NCBI GenBank assembly: GCA_036924085.1
Contig: JAVGWX010000013.1
Location: forward strand, 60,356,390-60,420,389
Length of the DNA: 64,000 nt
Direction of reading: 5' to 3'
Origin: Ariolimax columbianus
Lineage: Eukaryota; Mollusca; Gastropoda; Stylommatophora; Arionidae
The notes below the pieces were generated by a model. That model did not search any database. It had not been told where the DNA came from and was given only the letters and a program-made list of their open reading frames with translations. The translations under genes and the position numbers were made by a program. Shown one piece after another: positions 25,001 through 40,000 of the stretch (the first letter of the stretch is position 1; every line of letters starts with the position of its first letter).

Positions 25001-28000
25001 GGTTGTATACAGAATCTGTAGGGTCTTCTAAACCTGTATAAAGACGTTAAGGATGTTGTCAAGAGAACAGCATGCGGTTTGTCGTAGTTTATAGCTTGAC
25101 TGTGATATTTGCACTTTTCGGTCCGACACATCTGACTTCAGCAGACATTTTCTAGTATTAGGTTAGTCTTCCCTCGTCTCCTTAGTCAGTCTGTCCTGTT
25201 ATCCAGGATCACCACGTGGAGGTGGAGAAGAGTCTTGGCAGCCCTGGCAGTAAGCTTTAGGTCGCTGTCTGCTACAGCTCAGCACCTTGATGCCCCCCCC
25301 CCCAAAAAAAAAAAAAAATCCCACTATAGGTAGCTGTCATGTTTTTCCCCCACAGATCTGTATTTGCCATATTGTATTTGATGGTTGCAAAATTATTTTG
25401 TATCTCTTTCTGAAAAATATGCAAAGAGAAAACATCGCAGGCAACATGCTACAAAATATTTCACCAACCTGTAGGTCTGAATGTATTGACAATCTGCTCA
25501 CATATCAACTCCTGCACAGACCCTTCCATGATTCGTTTCCCGTCCACAACCCAAGGTGTCTGGCTCAGTTCTCGGCTATACTTTTGGTATCTTCCTGATA
25601 ACAATTTACAATTTTAAAAAGTACAAGTGGAAGCCTAGAACCAGCATAGTGTGGACGTGTAATTTCTGACTGAATAGATTATGAATACTTTAATCTTGAT
25701 GACCCGTTCCTCGGCATAGCATTGGGTTTCAACTTTGTCTCCAGCAGACGCTGTCTTGGGTCACGGAAGTCCAGTGCATGGTAGCCCTTCTTTAGAGGCG
25801 TCTCGAATGTTGTTGTGTCCTGCAAGGGAGTATGACCAACACATTGGAGGTCTTCACCGCAGTCTCATTTTAACTTGGGGGTACCAGATTGCCGCTGCTG
25901 TGCTCCTCCATCGACCATCGTTTTGCTCCTGGCTGAGCAATAAAGCGGATGAGATACATGGATTTGCTGACAATCACGATCACCGTCTTGGGAAGTGAAC
26001 TTTCCATGCTTTCACTGCGAGTATGCAGATCCCAAATCAGACTAGTCAGCCATCTCCGCACCCATCCACAACCCGGAAGGACTGGCTAGGTGAAAAAAGA
26101 AAAGGTCATCTCTCGTGATGGATGAACAACAATTCTGGAATCCCCCTATCAGCTTTGTCACTATTTGTAGTATCTTTTCCAGCATGTTTATATCCCCTCA
26201 ACGATAAGGACTCCACACCTGTACCCAGTACTCCAATCCAGGTCTAACTAATGCTTTATACAGTTTGACTATCACTTCCTTTAGTGGACCTATATTTCAG
26301 TATCGGTGCTAGCTGGTAGTGCACCTTGTTTGTCTTTTGAATTCATAATGCTGGAGGTAGAGCCACTGGAAGAGTTGGATACCTTTACTTCACATCAGGA
26401 GGTACAGATGTAAGGACCAGAATTGCAAAGGTAAGAGGGGCATTTCGGCCACTAAACAACATAAGGAGACCCAGAGAAATCAAGATTCACACAAAAGTTA
26501 GAATATTCATTACTAGTGTCAAGTCGATGCTGTTGTATGGAGCAGAGACACGGATAACGATCAAGACTATACAACAAAGACTCCAGTCCTTCATTAACAG
26601 CTGGCTATGCCAGTCCTTCATTAACAGCTGGCTATGCCAGTCCTTCATTAACAGCTGGCTATGCCAGTCCTTCATTAACAGCTGGCTATGCCAGTCCTTC
26701 ATTAACAGCTGGCTATGCCAGTCCTTCATTAACAGCTGGCTATGACAGTTAATGGACAAAAAGTGGCAGGACATGGTGAGAAATGAAGACATTTGGGAAA
26801 TAAACCAACAACAGTCAATGGAACAACAAATTCAGCAAAGAAAATTAAATTGGGCTGGATAGGACATAACACTACCAGAAGGCACCGTTCAACATAGCCA
26901 GACAGGCTCTTACATGGGATTCTCAAAGGAGGAGAAAGAGAGGTGGACCCAAAAATACACGTAGAAGAAAATGTGAGCAGGAATTAAGATTAAATGATTA
27001 CACCTGGAGAGAGACAGAAAGAGCAGCCCATACTGAAGAGATGCTGTCAATGCACAAAGGGGAGCAACATGCTTCAATTGATCACATCCATATTTCTCAA
27101 AACTAATGTAAAATCAGTCCTACGATACGGGTGGGAAACATCACAAAGATGATAAACAATAGCACTGAACATCCCATTACCTGCAATGAAAACGGCTTCA
27201 TGGCTGCAAGAAATATTCACATTGCACTCTACTGTAGGCATGGAAGGCGGGCAGGTAGTGCAACTGAAAATATGTTCAATATAAATTTAATAAGACATAT
27301 AGTTATCTTTTCTCCTGTCTTTACTTCATATGACGCATAGATTTACTACTACAGCTGGCTCCTTTACAGGAAGAGTGAGTCAGTTATTATCCATGTAGTC
27401 TTCAGTGGCAGTTACTATATGAACTTGTACTATATGATGAGTTTAATACCACCAGCACTAAAATCATCATGTCAACAAGTCCTGGGACTGGTTTGGGGCC
27501 CAAGACCCTATCAACATCATCAAGTTATTCAGTCCTGGGACTGGTTTGGGGCCCAAGACCCTATCAACATCATCAAGTTATTCAGTCCTGGGACTGCTTT
27601 GGGGCCCAAGACCCTATCAACATCATCAAGTTATTCAGTCCTGGGACTGGTTTGGGGCCCAAGACCCTATCAACATCATCAAGTTATTCAGTCCTGGGAC
27701 TGGTTTGGGGCCCACGATGCCATCATCATGTCAATCAGTCCTGGGACTGGTTTGGGGCCTCTGACCTCATCATAAAGTCATTCAGTCCTGAGATTGGTTT
27801 GGGGCCTCTGACCTCATCATAAAGTCATTCAGTCCTGGGACTGGTTTGCAAGCTCAAGATTCTATCTTTCCATTTCTACATGTCGTCTGCGACCATCTTC
27901 AACTCAGCATAAGACAAGTCTTCACCATTATGTCTCTCCATGCCTATGTCACAAATGTATTTCTTTGTCTGCCCCTTCCTCTCTTTCCCTGTGTTTTGTC

Positions 28001-31000
28001 TCCCATGGCTTTTTTTCATTAGGTCCTCATGTCGTAGGTTGTGACCCAGCCGGGACCAGTCGCTGTTTGTGTATATTTTGTAGCAGCTTTCTTTCTTTCC
28101 ACTCCCACATCCGTCAACACCCTTTCATTTAATTTCCTCTCTGCCCAGCTCAATTTATTCATCTTTCAGTAACACCGCATCTCAAAAGCCTCCAAGTATT
28201 TCTCCTCTATTTTATTTTTTGCCCATGTTTCAGGACCGAACAATGCCACATACCAGACATATGTGGCCAGGATTCTTTTCCAAAGTCTCATAATGATGCT
28301 ACCTGATATCAGGACTCTGTTTCTCTCTAAATGCCTTCTTTGCCAATGCAATTTTGGTTCTTATTTCTCTTTGACACTGTGCATCTCCTGTTCTGATTTG
28401 ACCAGGTTAGGTCAGGTCATCCCGTAACCGGTAAGGAGGTTGGAGCACACATGAAGACATCCTCACAACACCACGCTACCCTTCTCTGTCAGCGGCCGCT
28501 GCCTATGCCTCTTCTAGTCTGAGAATGGTTCATTCTTTTATGTTCTCCTCCCGCCTATTTTTGGGACGGCCTCTTCGTCGTCTGCCTTGTACCTTTCTGT
28601 GAAGGATTGTATTTGCAAGACCATTTGATCTCGATATGTGACTGTACCAAGCGAGTTTCCTTCTTTTGACAGTTGCCAAGATGTTTTCAAAAGGCCCTAT
28701 TGCTGTTGTAATTCTGTCTCGTATTTCCTCATTTGTAACTCGATCTTTGTACGTGAATTAAAAGTCTTCGGAAACATCATCTCCAAGGCCTGTATCCTTT
28801 GTTGAAGGTCAGTTGTAACTGTCCATGTTTCACAAGCATAGAGGAATATTGACAGGACCAGTGTACGCATTAATCTGATTTTCGTGCATAGTGCTAACTG
28901 TTTATCTTGCCAGATTTTGTTAAGTCATGCAAGCGCCGCTATTGTCTATGCTATTCTCGTCAAGACCTCACATTTTGATCCTTCATCATTTGACCAAGGT
29001 AAGATAATTGGTTTACTTGCTGGATTATTTCCCTTTGATGGCTAACTTTACTTCCGTTGGCTCTTTGGCTATGATCATTGTCTTTCCTATATTTATTCTC
29101 ATGTTGTAGGTTTTAGCCATTTTGCTGATATTATTGTGCAATGTTTGTAGATCTTTTTCTGTCTCTTCTACAATGGCTTGGTCATCAGCAAACTTTTTTG
29201 CCTACAGTTGATCGTCGTTTATCTTTACACCCAGATTGCATAGTCTGGGGCAGACAAATTATTAGCCAATCCTCTTTAACCCTTAAGATCCTATAGCCAT
29301 TTTTCACTATGGCTACTGGATACCACCATATCAATCAACCAAAACCTTTCACTGGATACCACCATATCAATCAACCAAAACCTTTCACTGGATACCACCA
29401 TATCAATCAACCAAAACCTTTCACTGGATACCACCATATCAATCAACCAAAACCTTTCACTGGATACCACCATATCAATCAACCAAAACCTTTCACTGGA
29501 TACCACCATATCAATCAACCAAAACCTTTCACTGGATACCACCATATCAATCAACCAAAACCTTTCACTGGATACCACCATATCAATCAACCAAAACCTT
29601 TCACTGGATACCACCATATCAATCAACCAAAACCTTTCACTGGATACCACCATATCAATCAACCAAAACCTGTCAGCTCCCTGTGGAGCAAAGGTCTTCA
29701 AGAAACACACACCAAGTTTGCCTGTTTCTTTTTAGTTGATTTGCTCGTGTTTGTAGAATTTTTTTGGGGGTTCATGGTTTTTACTCTCTTGTAACAAGTT
29801 TGGTAGGTTACAGTGTTACTGTTCTTTGCTCCCCTTCAGGCCCCAGCAATACTTGCGAGATAACATGTTACGAGCAGTTAATAAAGAAAGAGCATTGGGT
29901 GATCGATGTGTTTGGATACTGACCCCTGATCAAGGCGGCTAGGCTTAATACCATGGAATGAATTTTTCTAAATGGGCTGACAAGAAAATAATTTGACTGC
30001 ACCCTGCATGGGTAAGCTGCCTTAATTCCTTGCCTCTATACATTCCATCAATGGCTGTAAACACAGCAACGACAGTTTATTTTTATTAAATAAAGAAATA
30101 AGTACCTGGATATATTTGAGGACAAGATCAAAGGAATGACTTCTTCGTCTGAAGATGCATCACTGTGAATTAGCTAACAGTAACAAGAAGCTCATAGCTG
30201 ACTGCTTGCATCAGGGTCCGCATGTCATTGCTCATTGCTGACTGCTTGCATCAGGGTCCGCATGTCATTGCTCATTGCTGACCAAGGCACTATTATGCTA
30301 TTAGGTTCCTAAAAAATCAAGCGAAAAGACGCAGATATTGCATCCTCGCTGTAAACTATGACACAATATTCTTTTTTAGAAGAACGTTGAAGAAGATATA
30401 CCAAGACATGCTTGAGAAAGTGGACAGACTGGTGGTTCTCCTTGCTGTAGTGTAATAAGAGATTCCTCAGTAAGCTCATTGCAGTGGGGATTATAGTTTA
30501 GATACCAACCTTGTTGGTAGACTGCTGTGACACAGCCTGTTACAGGAGCATGAACGAGAACATGAGGTGGGGGCATTGATCAGTGTGTTTCACAGGTTGT
30601 CTTAAGTCTGCATCTCTTTTTCCTTCCCTCTGGGGTCCATAGCAAGCCAGTTCTGGTGATGATGTCTGATTCTTGCCTTAAAACATCCAATCCAATGCCC
30701 ATATCAACCGACTATGATGGTGCTCATATCCTCTTGAGGAGGAACACTAACGTCTGGTCAAGCACAATATACTGATCAGACATGTTAGTCAGAGTCGGGC
30801 AAAATATACTGGACAAGACCCTCACCTTGGCTTCCTCGCAGCCCTCCCTCGAAATGGCTGTTTTCATGGCAGCCTGGCTAATGAGGTGAGGGATCGACAT
30901 GATCCCTGTAGTAGTAAGCGACACGCAGATGAAGCCAAACATAGGACAACCACCTGGAGGTCCCTTCATCAGCACGCTCTGGATTTTATGAAAGCTACTG

Positions 31001-34000
31001 TAACCCGCCACTAAATGTCCTTTACAGGGCTCACAAAAGAGTAAACCTGCTCATTGTGGACATTCGAAATAAATCTTCTTGATTGTTGTGGCCAAGAAGC
31101 TCTCGGTTAGTGATGGTGTTTGGCCAGAAAACTACAAATCTTTCATAGGTAGACATAGAAAAGATGACAATTTAGATGCTTTCTTTTCTGTTACTCTCCA
31201 GCACTCCACCACATACAGAAACACATAATTCTTGAACATTCTTAGTTTGATGTTTGTGTTGTACTGCCTTGACTTCCAAATGTTGTTTAACCAGATGTAA
31301 AGTGGACACCTACTCTTCAAACTTGGAATGATTCATCTCTGAAAGGGCCTTTGCCACATTGGCTCTTGTGAACGTTTCAAAACCAAACTGTAAACAAAAT
31401 GAAATATTGAGTTCATGAAAATGTTTATCAATACAAGCATTTTAATCTTCTTTTTGGTTATATTGAATCCAAACACAACGGAGAAGGTATGGTACACAAA
31501 TAATAAGAATGAGATGATTTTTAGGGATTAAGATGCTGAACAGTTCATGAGCTACAGCAGTTAATGTACTAAAGCTAGCGCCAGGGCCAGGACCTTTCTC
31601 CTCCTCCATGTGGTGATCCTGGATAACAGGCCACAACAGGGCAGACTGGCTAAGGAGAAGGGATAGCCCGGTACCCAAAAATGCCATGCTGAAGTTGGAT
31701 GTGTCAGACCGAAAGGTGCAAATATCTCAGTCAAGCTGTAAACTACGTCACAATGCATTTTGTTCTCCAGACTACATCCTGCTTATTACAAAGCCCTTGT
31801 CAGAGCTTGGTAGCGGCAGATTAAGAGCGAGCAAAGAAGAGCATTTTTTACAAAATGTGCTGCAAAAGATTTTTATAACTTTTAAATGCTGAATTATAAG
31901 AGAACGTGATACCATAAGACCACAACAGAATGAGACAGCCACCATCTCCAAACTGGCCACAACAGAATGAGACAGCCACCATCTCCAAACTGGCCACAAC
32001 AGAATGAGACAACCACCATCTCCGAACTGGCCACCCACAACAGAATGAAACAACCACCATCTCCGAACTGGCGACAACAGAATGAGACAACCGCCTGAAC
32101 ACCTAATCCAAGATAGGTACCACCAGCCTATGTTAATGCGGCCTGGCAAACACGACAGCAGCAAATGTACTTCAAGACTGACACCCCCCCCCCCCCCCCC
32201 CCCCCCCAGCACAGAGGTCTAACAAGAAAGGATGTGGCCCACGCTAACTCCTCTCGAGGAGAAATGGCGGAATTGAGACCCTGAAAAATTCAGTAGAATT
32301 TATAGAAGAATCCAGAGTCCCAGTCTAAATGAGCAAAGATAGCAGAAGAATGATAAGATGGACTGTGAAAGAATGACAATTTGCCACTTTTTTTTCTGTT
32401 ACTCTCCAGCACCCTGCACCAGGAGAAGCAAAGAAAGACCACGGAAGAAGCCCAGAAGAGACCTACAGGCCAATACAAGAGAAGAGGGAGAAGCTGGAAA
32501 GAGAGAGAGTAAATAGCACAAGACATGTCAGCTTGGGGAGAACTGGTTAATGGTCTACACACCCCAAGGTGATAATAGCAGAGAAGAAGTGGACTATTAA
32601 ACAAGCACAGGAAGAGTTCAACTCTTGTTCATTCTGTTTAGTGTTTGCTCTGTACTGTGAAGACCTAGAAATGTTTTTAGGCTGGGTTTTGTTCAATCTG
32701 ATGTTGTTGTCTTTGCTTGTTATGACATACATGTAACTGTACTTCCTAAGTATGTTGTTCTTGTTATTGAATGGCCACAATGAGTCAGTTTACTCTTTTG
32801 TGCACCCTGAAAAGGACGTTAAGTGGCGAGTTGTAGATGCTTTCATCACACCCTGAGCATCCCCCAGGCAGTTGTGCTATGCTTGGCTTCACCTGTGTGA
32901 CGCTAACTACTATGAGGATCACATCGATCCACAGCTCATCAGCCAGACTGCCTTGAAAACGGTCTGTTTTCAGGGAACACTACATGGAAGAGAGATTGTG
33001 GTCTTGGTCAGTGTATTGTGCCTGACCCCGACGTGACGTCCTGGTGAGTATGCTGTGGCTGGCCGGACTATCGTCTCAGTCCCGCTTACAAAGTATGTAT
33101 GAGGGTGATTTGAACAGTTTTAAATCCAGTGACATAACTATGACAACATTGCTCAGACCCACCCACGTAAAAATAACCTCCAATGAAGTGACGTTAGGGG
33201 TATGTGCTTGGAATGTGACGCATGTGCACAGCAGACAGTAAAATGGCAGCCTACATGGAAATACGGTTGAAGAAAAGTGCCATGATTAAATTCCAGTGGA
33301 AGGTTGTGTGCCCATCGACATACATTGAAGAGTGACTGTGGTATATGGTGATGCCTGTGTGGATGTCAGGACGTGAGCACGGACTGGAAAAAGCGACCAT
33401 CCAGCCCCGACCAACCTGCATGACAAGACTAGTAGCGGATGAGCAATCACAGCTGTGAATGCACTGCACCAAGCCCGTGTAGACGCACTTGTGCCAAGCT
33501 GAAAGATATTGCCGCAATGTTTATAATTCCGATTGAGCGAGTCCATCACATTATCCATGCCCTGCTTAAGTATAGTAAAGGGTGTGCGTTACGCTTCTGA
33601 TGAGGAGGTTGAAACAGCTGTGCGTATCTGGTTTCAGGAGAAGATGTAATTTTTTTGTCGGCCGCTGGCATTTGTGTGTGGACCGAGATGGTGCCAACAT
33701 TGAACAATGACATATCCACGCATTTAAACATATAAACTAACACGCTATCTGAATAACCTCGCAGAGTATTATTGGGAAAACCACCTAAAACCCAACCCTA
33801 GCAAAACTCAGGTATGGGCCTATTACCTCAAGAACAGAGAGGCAAACAGAGAACTGCAGATCAGATGGCAAGGACAGGATCTTGAACACTGCCCGGCTCC
33901 CAAATACCTGGGTGTAAAGTTGGATCACACATTATCCTATATGACAAACTGTCAGGGAACAAAGCGTAAGGTACATGCGAGAAACAACATTATCCTATAT

Positions 34001-37000
34001 GACACACTGTCAGGAGACAAAGCATAAGGTACACGTGAGAAACAAAATTATCAGAAAATTGACTGGCACAACATGGGGTGCTCAGCCATCAGTCTTACGC
34101 ACATCAGCGATTGCCCTGTGCCTTTCCGCAGCGGAATATGCAGCCCTAGTCTGGAAAAACTCCGCCCATGCAAAACAAGAAAACAAGTTGATACAGCAGT
34201 AAATGAGATGGGCAGGATAGTGTCAGGGTGCCTTAAACCCAGCCCCACAAACAAAATATATCCCTTAATTGGCATTGCACCACCTGATTTAAGAAGAGGT
34301 GTAGCTGCGGAAATCGAACTAGGGAAACAGGAAAACGACCCTAGACACCCGATGTTTGGCTATCAGGAACAAGCCACAAAACTTAAATCAAGACGCAGTT
34401 TCTTAAAATCGACAGAGACCACACAGACAAGCCTGGAAGGTCGACGCATCGAGAGGTGGTGTGAAACAATGCAGGACCCATGGATAGAGCCTCAAGGAAG
34501 AGTCTGCGCCTGGACACCACATGCCCTATGTTGTATGGAAGGCAATGAACAGACTTCAAAATGGTGTGTCAAGATGCAGAGTGAACTTGAAGAAATGGGG
34601 ATACTCAGATGTCGACACATGTGAATGTGGCGCAGTTCAGGACCAAGATCATTTGATGGCCTGCCCCAACCTCCCTGAAACCCGTGACATGATGGAGGCG
34701 AACGACAAGGTAGTTCAAGTTGCTGAATACTGGACAGATGCTGTGTGACATGGTGTTTGGACCCGGAAAGTAAGTAAGTAATGACATATCACCTAAACGA
34801 CATTCCAAACTTTAAGAAAATACATAGCTCTTGTGTAAATCTTGCACATTAATGAAATTATCTCCTCAAAGGCAAAACTTTTCAAATCACCCTCTCAAAT
34901 GTGCTTATCCTTCAGGTGTTTGTTGACCATCACAATTTCTTTTCCATCATGTGTTCTAATCAAGTGCATGTGACATAATGTATTTTATTCATTCATAGGT
35001 GCCTCAGTCTTTGCAGACCACGCCCGTGGCACCCTGTCAGTAGCCTCTCAGAGCACAAGCCTGGGCGCTCAATATGGAGATCCTGGGCTACCCAAAGCAT
35101 GACAATTTGGCACCAGCTCAGCTGCAGGAGCTGTCGGAATGAGTTTGCAATTTTGAAAACATCTGCCATAGGTGCTTACCACTCCGGATTTTCTGTCTGG
35201 GTTTATTCCCATAGCCCTACCCTCTCCCAAAGTTTCCACAAGACAGTAGAGTTGTTGCCCGCAGATGCTAGTTACTCGAGACACCCAATGATACTCTCAT
35301 CATCCCAAGACTAGCCAGCACTCCCTGGGACTTATTGGTTTAAAATCAGAGTTCCTCCTCTCATAGGCAAACTGCCTGAACAAGCTAACGAGCTTCGTCT
35401 ACCTGGGTTTAGAGTCAGAGTTTACCTTCTCTTAGATTGGCTGCCAACCAAGGCTAATGAGCCCAATCTGACCGCCCAGTTATACTGCCGGGTACTCGGT
35501 CGCGCCCCACCAGCAGGTTCTGTAAGAAACAGGGGGTCCCAAATGAAGGTGCTGCTGGGGACACAATAATGTATTTACAGAACTGTTAACAATTTACCTT
35601 TCTCTGTTTCCTCTTCTTGAAGGTTTCTGGCAAAGCATCTAAACTGAAGAAATGATAAAATATGAAATCAAACAATTACATGCATCAACACCTCCACCAT
35701 TGTATTCAACATTCATCTAGACTTCAGCTGACATTTTTGGGTACCGGGTTAACCTCCCCTATTTGATCCCTTCTCCTTAGTCAGTCTGCTCTGTTGCAGT
35801 CTGTTATCCAGGATCACCACGTGGAGGTGAAGAAGGGTCTTGGGAGCTCTGGGTCACTGGCTCTGACCCTAGTTGCCAGCGTTGGGTTGCTGCAACTCAT
35901 GCACTGCTCAGTATATTGATCCCAGTGGCCCAATCAAGTGTCTAATCCAAATACCCTCTTCTACAGATAAAATAGTGAACAAATCATAATTAAATGTAGA
36001 AATAGAAAACTGTATAAGAATTTAGTATTTAGAACCCAGAATGGACTAGCAAAAACAAACAGGAGCCTCCAAATACATCTGAATGAATGGGAAAATCTGG
36101 ATGAATGGGAAAATCTGGATGAACGGGAAAATCTGGATGAACAGCTGGGAGATGGGGACAATGGGTCACAGTGCATTTAGCTAAATGTCACAGCCGAATA
36201 GTAATGATGACAAATAAACTACACAGAAGAGATCAAAGTCTTATCTTTCAGTTCCAAACAGGACCCACCAGAATCAATGGCCACTTAAACCCGTGTGCAG
36301 ACAGTGCTCTCACCCTGATGAAACAGACACATACTTATTGAGTGTAAAACGCTTGCGAACACAAGGAAAAGATTCTTACAAGCACTGCAGACAATTACCA
36401 AGGTACTGTATAGAGCAGTGGAAGAATTGAAGATTTATTTAAGAATGGCATTCACCTGTCAAGATCAGGCTTGCTCAGCAGCTATGGAATAACAACAACA
36501 ATAGGATCCACAATCAGAAACTCTGGAGACTGTTCGTTAAAAATCAACCAAAGTTTTGCACACACAAACTCATGCAGATGAAAAATGTGTGGCAGGGCAC
36601 TAGAAAGAAGATGAAGATTCAACTGACCAGGACATGTGTTTTCCCTATTGTTGCAAAGTATGGACATTAAATAAAACCATTGCTGCAACAACAACAAATT
36701 TATCTTACAACATGAAGTGTTATAGAAGAATATTGAAAATAGCTTGGACAGCACTCAAACAAAGAAATTTTGCAACAGCTAAGAATAGAGGAAAACTGGC
36801 TTATAAATAACAAGAAGTTAGGTTATTTCAGTGATATGAAAAGACATGATGGGTTGCTTGGAGAGGGAGAGACATAGCAGAAGGCATGGGGGCCTGGAAA
36901 AAGGGGAAGTCATCCCAGAAAAAGAAGATGGCATCAGGGCATTACTGACCATCTTTTCTTCTTCGGCGTTCGTCCTGTAAAGGATGTTTGTGACGTTGTA

Positions 37001-40000
37001 TCATAGTTTACAGCTGGACTGCGATATCTGCACCTTTTCACCCGACACATTCAATTTCAACACACCATTTTTATGATCAAATTTGCCTACCTTCTTCGAG
37101 ACGTCATAGTTTGCAGCTGGACTGTGATATCTGCTCCTTTCGGCCTGACACATTCGATTTCCGAACACCATTTTTGTGGCCATATTTGCCCATTCCCTCT
37201 CTGATCCCTAATTTCTTAGACTTGGTTGCAGTTTGTTTCCAGGGGCGCCATTTTGAGGTAGAATTGGATTTTGGTCAGTTATGGGTAACTGACCATGATG
37301 CCCGAGTCGTCAGCCAGGGTCTTTGTGTACGACAAGGACAAGAATAGCACCACTGCCCACAGAGAGCATGTCGTAAGAGGCGACTAAATGTGTGACATGG
37401 CACAACACAGACCATGGTTAGGTGGTTTGTTTAGAGCAACATAGATGGCACGTAACAGGATATGGGTATACTTTGCCCTAGAGTTTGAGTCTATTAAGAT
37501 GCACTCGCTCATCGGTTAACCATCCTCTGCAAGCGCTTGAACTAATAACTAGAACCCTGATGCAAGCAGCCAGCTACGAGTCGCTTACAGCTGTCAGCTC
37601 ATTCACCGCTCCATATTCGTCCCCACTGACAGTTTGAAGATGTCTGTGTGTGAAGCAGGTCGTCATGCCAGAAATTGAGATGCAGTCAAGACTGATGTAA
37701 CAGAGCCTACGTTCTGGAAAGAATATGTCACATGAACACACGTGACAGTAGATAGTGGTCAGCTGTGGCCGAGAAGTAAGGCACTTGCCTCTGAAAGCGA
37801 TGAACAGAAATGGTGGGTGATCGAGTCTCGCTAGTTTCAAGCTACTCTTGGGCTTCAGAGTAGGTGGGACCAGAGTGTCTGCATCCTGAATTATCTTGCC
37901 ACTAGTCCAAAGTAGCTCGAGGCCAGAGAGAGAGAGATTGATGACCAGTGCAGTTATTTTCTCACTATCATCCAACACAGTGCAAGTTACATCACCAAGA
38001 CAACAACAAAAACTGCCGAAGTCGCCATCATCGCTTGCGATGGGAAACTAACTAACTAACTGACTGAAGATGAACAGCATGTCCAAATACAGCACATGAC
38101 TACTTACAGAAAAGAACACTCCCTGTCCGAATCTTTGTAGCTAAATGTCATCAGGATGTCAAACTGGCTCTGAAATATAACAGACTAGCCGTATTACCTG
38201 GAGTTACCTGGGATAGTTATGCAAGTCAAACAATCTGTCTTCTTCTTCAATCAACTTATGTTATGCTTCTAGCCCAGTGAGGTTCACGAAGGAGACTGCG
38301 TTTCAGGCCTTTGCCGGTCCCCCACAGCTTGTCGAGCATGGTCACTCCAACGGGCCAGACTGCCTCTCTTTGGTCTTTATAAATAGGGCAGTCCTGCAGG
38401 GTATGTTTTGGTGTTTGCTTGGGTTCTCCTCAATCGCACATGGCGGTGTCTCTGAGACCCATTCTGTGAAGGTGAGCCTTGAGTCTGCAATGTCCTATTC
38501 TGAGTCTGCCAATTTTCGCTAATGCTGTCATTTTCTGGCTTATATTCTTTGTGCTGGACTCTCCATTCTGTCTTCATGGATCGTTTGATGAGTGTCTTTG
38601 CTTCTTTATAGATGAGTGTCTTTGCTTCTTTATAGATGAGTGTCTTTGCTTCTTTATAGATGAGTGTCTTTGCTTCTTTATAGATGAGTGTCTTTGCTTC
38701 TTTATAGATGAGTGTCTTTGCTTCTTTATAGATGAGCGTATTTGCTTCTTTATAGATGAGTGTCTTTGCTTCTTTATAGATGAGTGTCTTTGCTTCTTTA
38801 TAGATGAGTGTCTTTGCTTCTTTATAGATGAGTGTCTTTGCTTCTTTATAGATGCGTGTCTTTGCTTCTTTATAGATGAGTTTATTTGCTTCTTTATAGA
38901 TGAGTGTCTTTGCTTCTTTATAGATGAGTGTCTTTGCTTCTTTATAGATGAGGGTATTTGCTTCTTTATAGATGAGTGTCTTTGCTTCTTTATATATGAG
39001 TGTCTTTGCTTCTTTAAAGATGAGTGTCTTTGCTTCTTTATAGATGAGTGTCTTTGCTTCTTTATAGATGAGTGTCTTTGCTTCTTTATAGATGAGTGTC
39101 TTTGCTTCTTTATAGATGAGTGTCTTTGCTTCTTTATAGATGAGTGTCTTTGCTTCTTTATAGATGAGTGTCTTTGCTTCTTTAAAGATGAGTGTCTTTG
39201 CTTCTTTATAGATGAGGGTATTTGCTTCTTTATAGATGAGTGTCTTTGCTTCTTTAAAGATGAGTGTCTTTGCTTCTTTATAGATGAGTGTCTTTGCTTC
39301 TTTATAGATGAGTGTCTTTGCTTCTTTATAGATGAGTGTCTTTGCTTCTTTATAGATGAGTGTCTTTGCTTCTTTATAGATGAGTGTCTTTGCTTCTTTA
39401 TAGATGAGTGTCTTTGCTTCTTTATAGATGAGTGTCTTTGCTTCTTTATAGATGAGTGTCTTTGCTTCTTTATAGATGAGTGTCTTTGCTTCTTTATAGA
39501 TGAGTGTCTTTGCTTCTTTATAGATGAGTGTCTTTGCTTCTTTATAGATGAGTGTCTTTGCTTCTTTATAGATGAGTGTCTTTGCTTCTTTATAGATGAG
39601 TGTCTTTGCTTCTTTATAGATGAGTGTCTTTGCTTCTTTATAGATGAGTGTCTTTGCTTCTTTATAGATGAGTGTCTTTGCTTCTTTATAGATGAGTGTC
39701 TTTGCTTCTTTATAGATGAGTGTCTTTGCTTCTTTATAGATGAGTGTCTTTGCTTCTTTATAGATGAGTGTCTTTGCTTCTTTATAGATGAGTGTCTTTG
39801 CTTCTTTATAGATGAGTGTCTTTGCTTCTTTATAGATGAGTGTCTTTGCTTCTTTATAGATGAGTGTCTTTGCTTCTTTATAGATGAGTGTCTTTGCTTC
39901 TTTATAGATGAGTGTCTTTGCCTTAAAGATGGTTCTTTGCTTTCTTTTAGATGAGTGTCTTTGCTTCTTTATAGATGAGTGTCTTTGCTTCTTTATAGAT

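Noticed and set aside
29291..29794. Complementary 139- and 161-codon ORFs
   Set aside because: Both are translations of the 36-bp array.
30112..30165. Splice-flanked minus-strand stretch RRSHSFDLVLKYIQ resembling the FDI/FEV block of PUS10
   Set aside because: It lies downstream of the FTR exon (31314-31387), so the order is wrong, and its entry phase does not fit. The true exon with SQFDILMTFSY is at 38108-38169.
30390..30600. Possible PUS10 exon with NELTEESLI and PPPHVLVHAPVTG
   Set aside because: Stops and missing acceptors break both readings, and exons 8 and 9 already join in phase without it.
38479..39954. 491-codon plus-strand ORF
   Set aside because: It is translation of the 24-bp array (CLCFFIDE repeats); any unit of a multiple of three without stops gives this.
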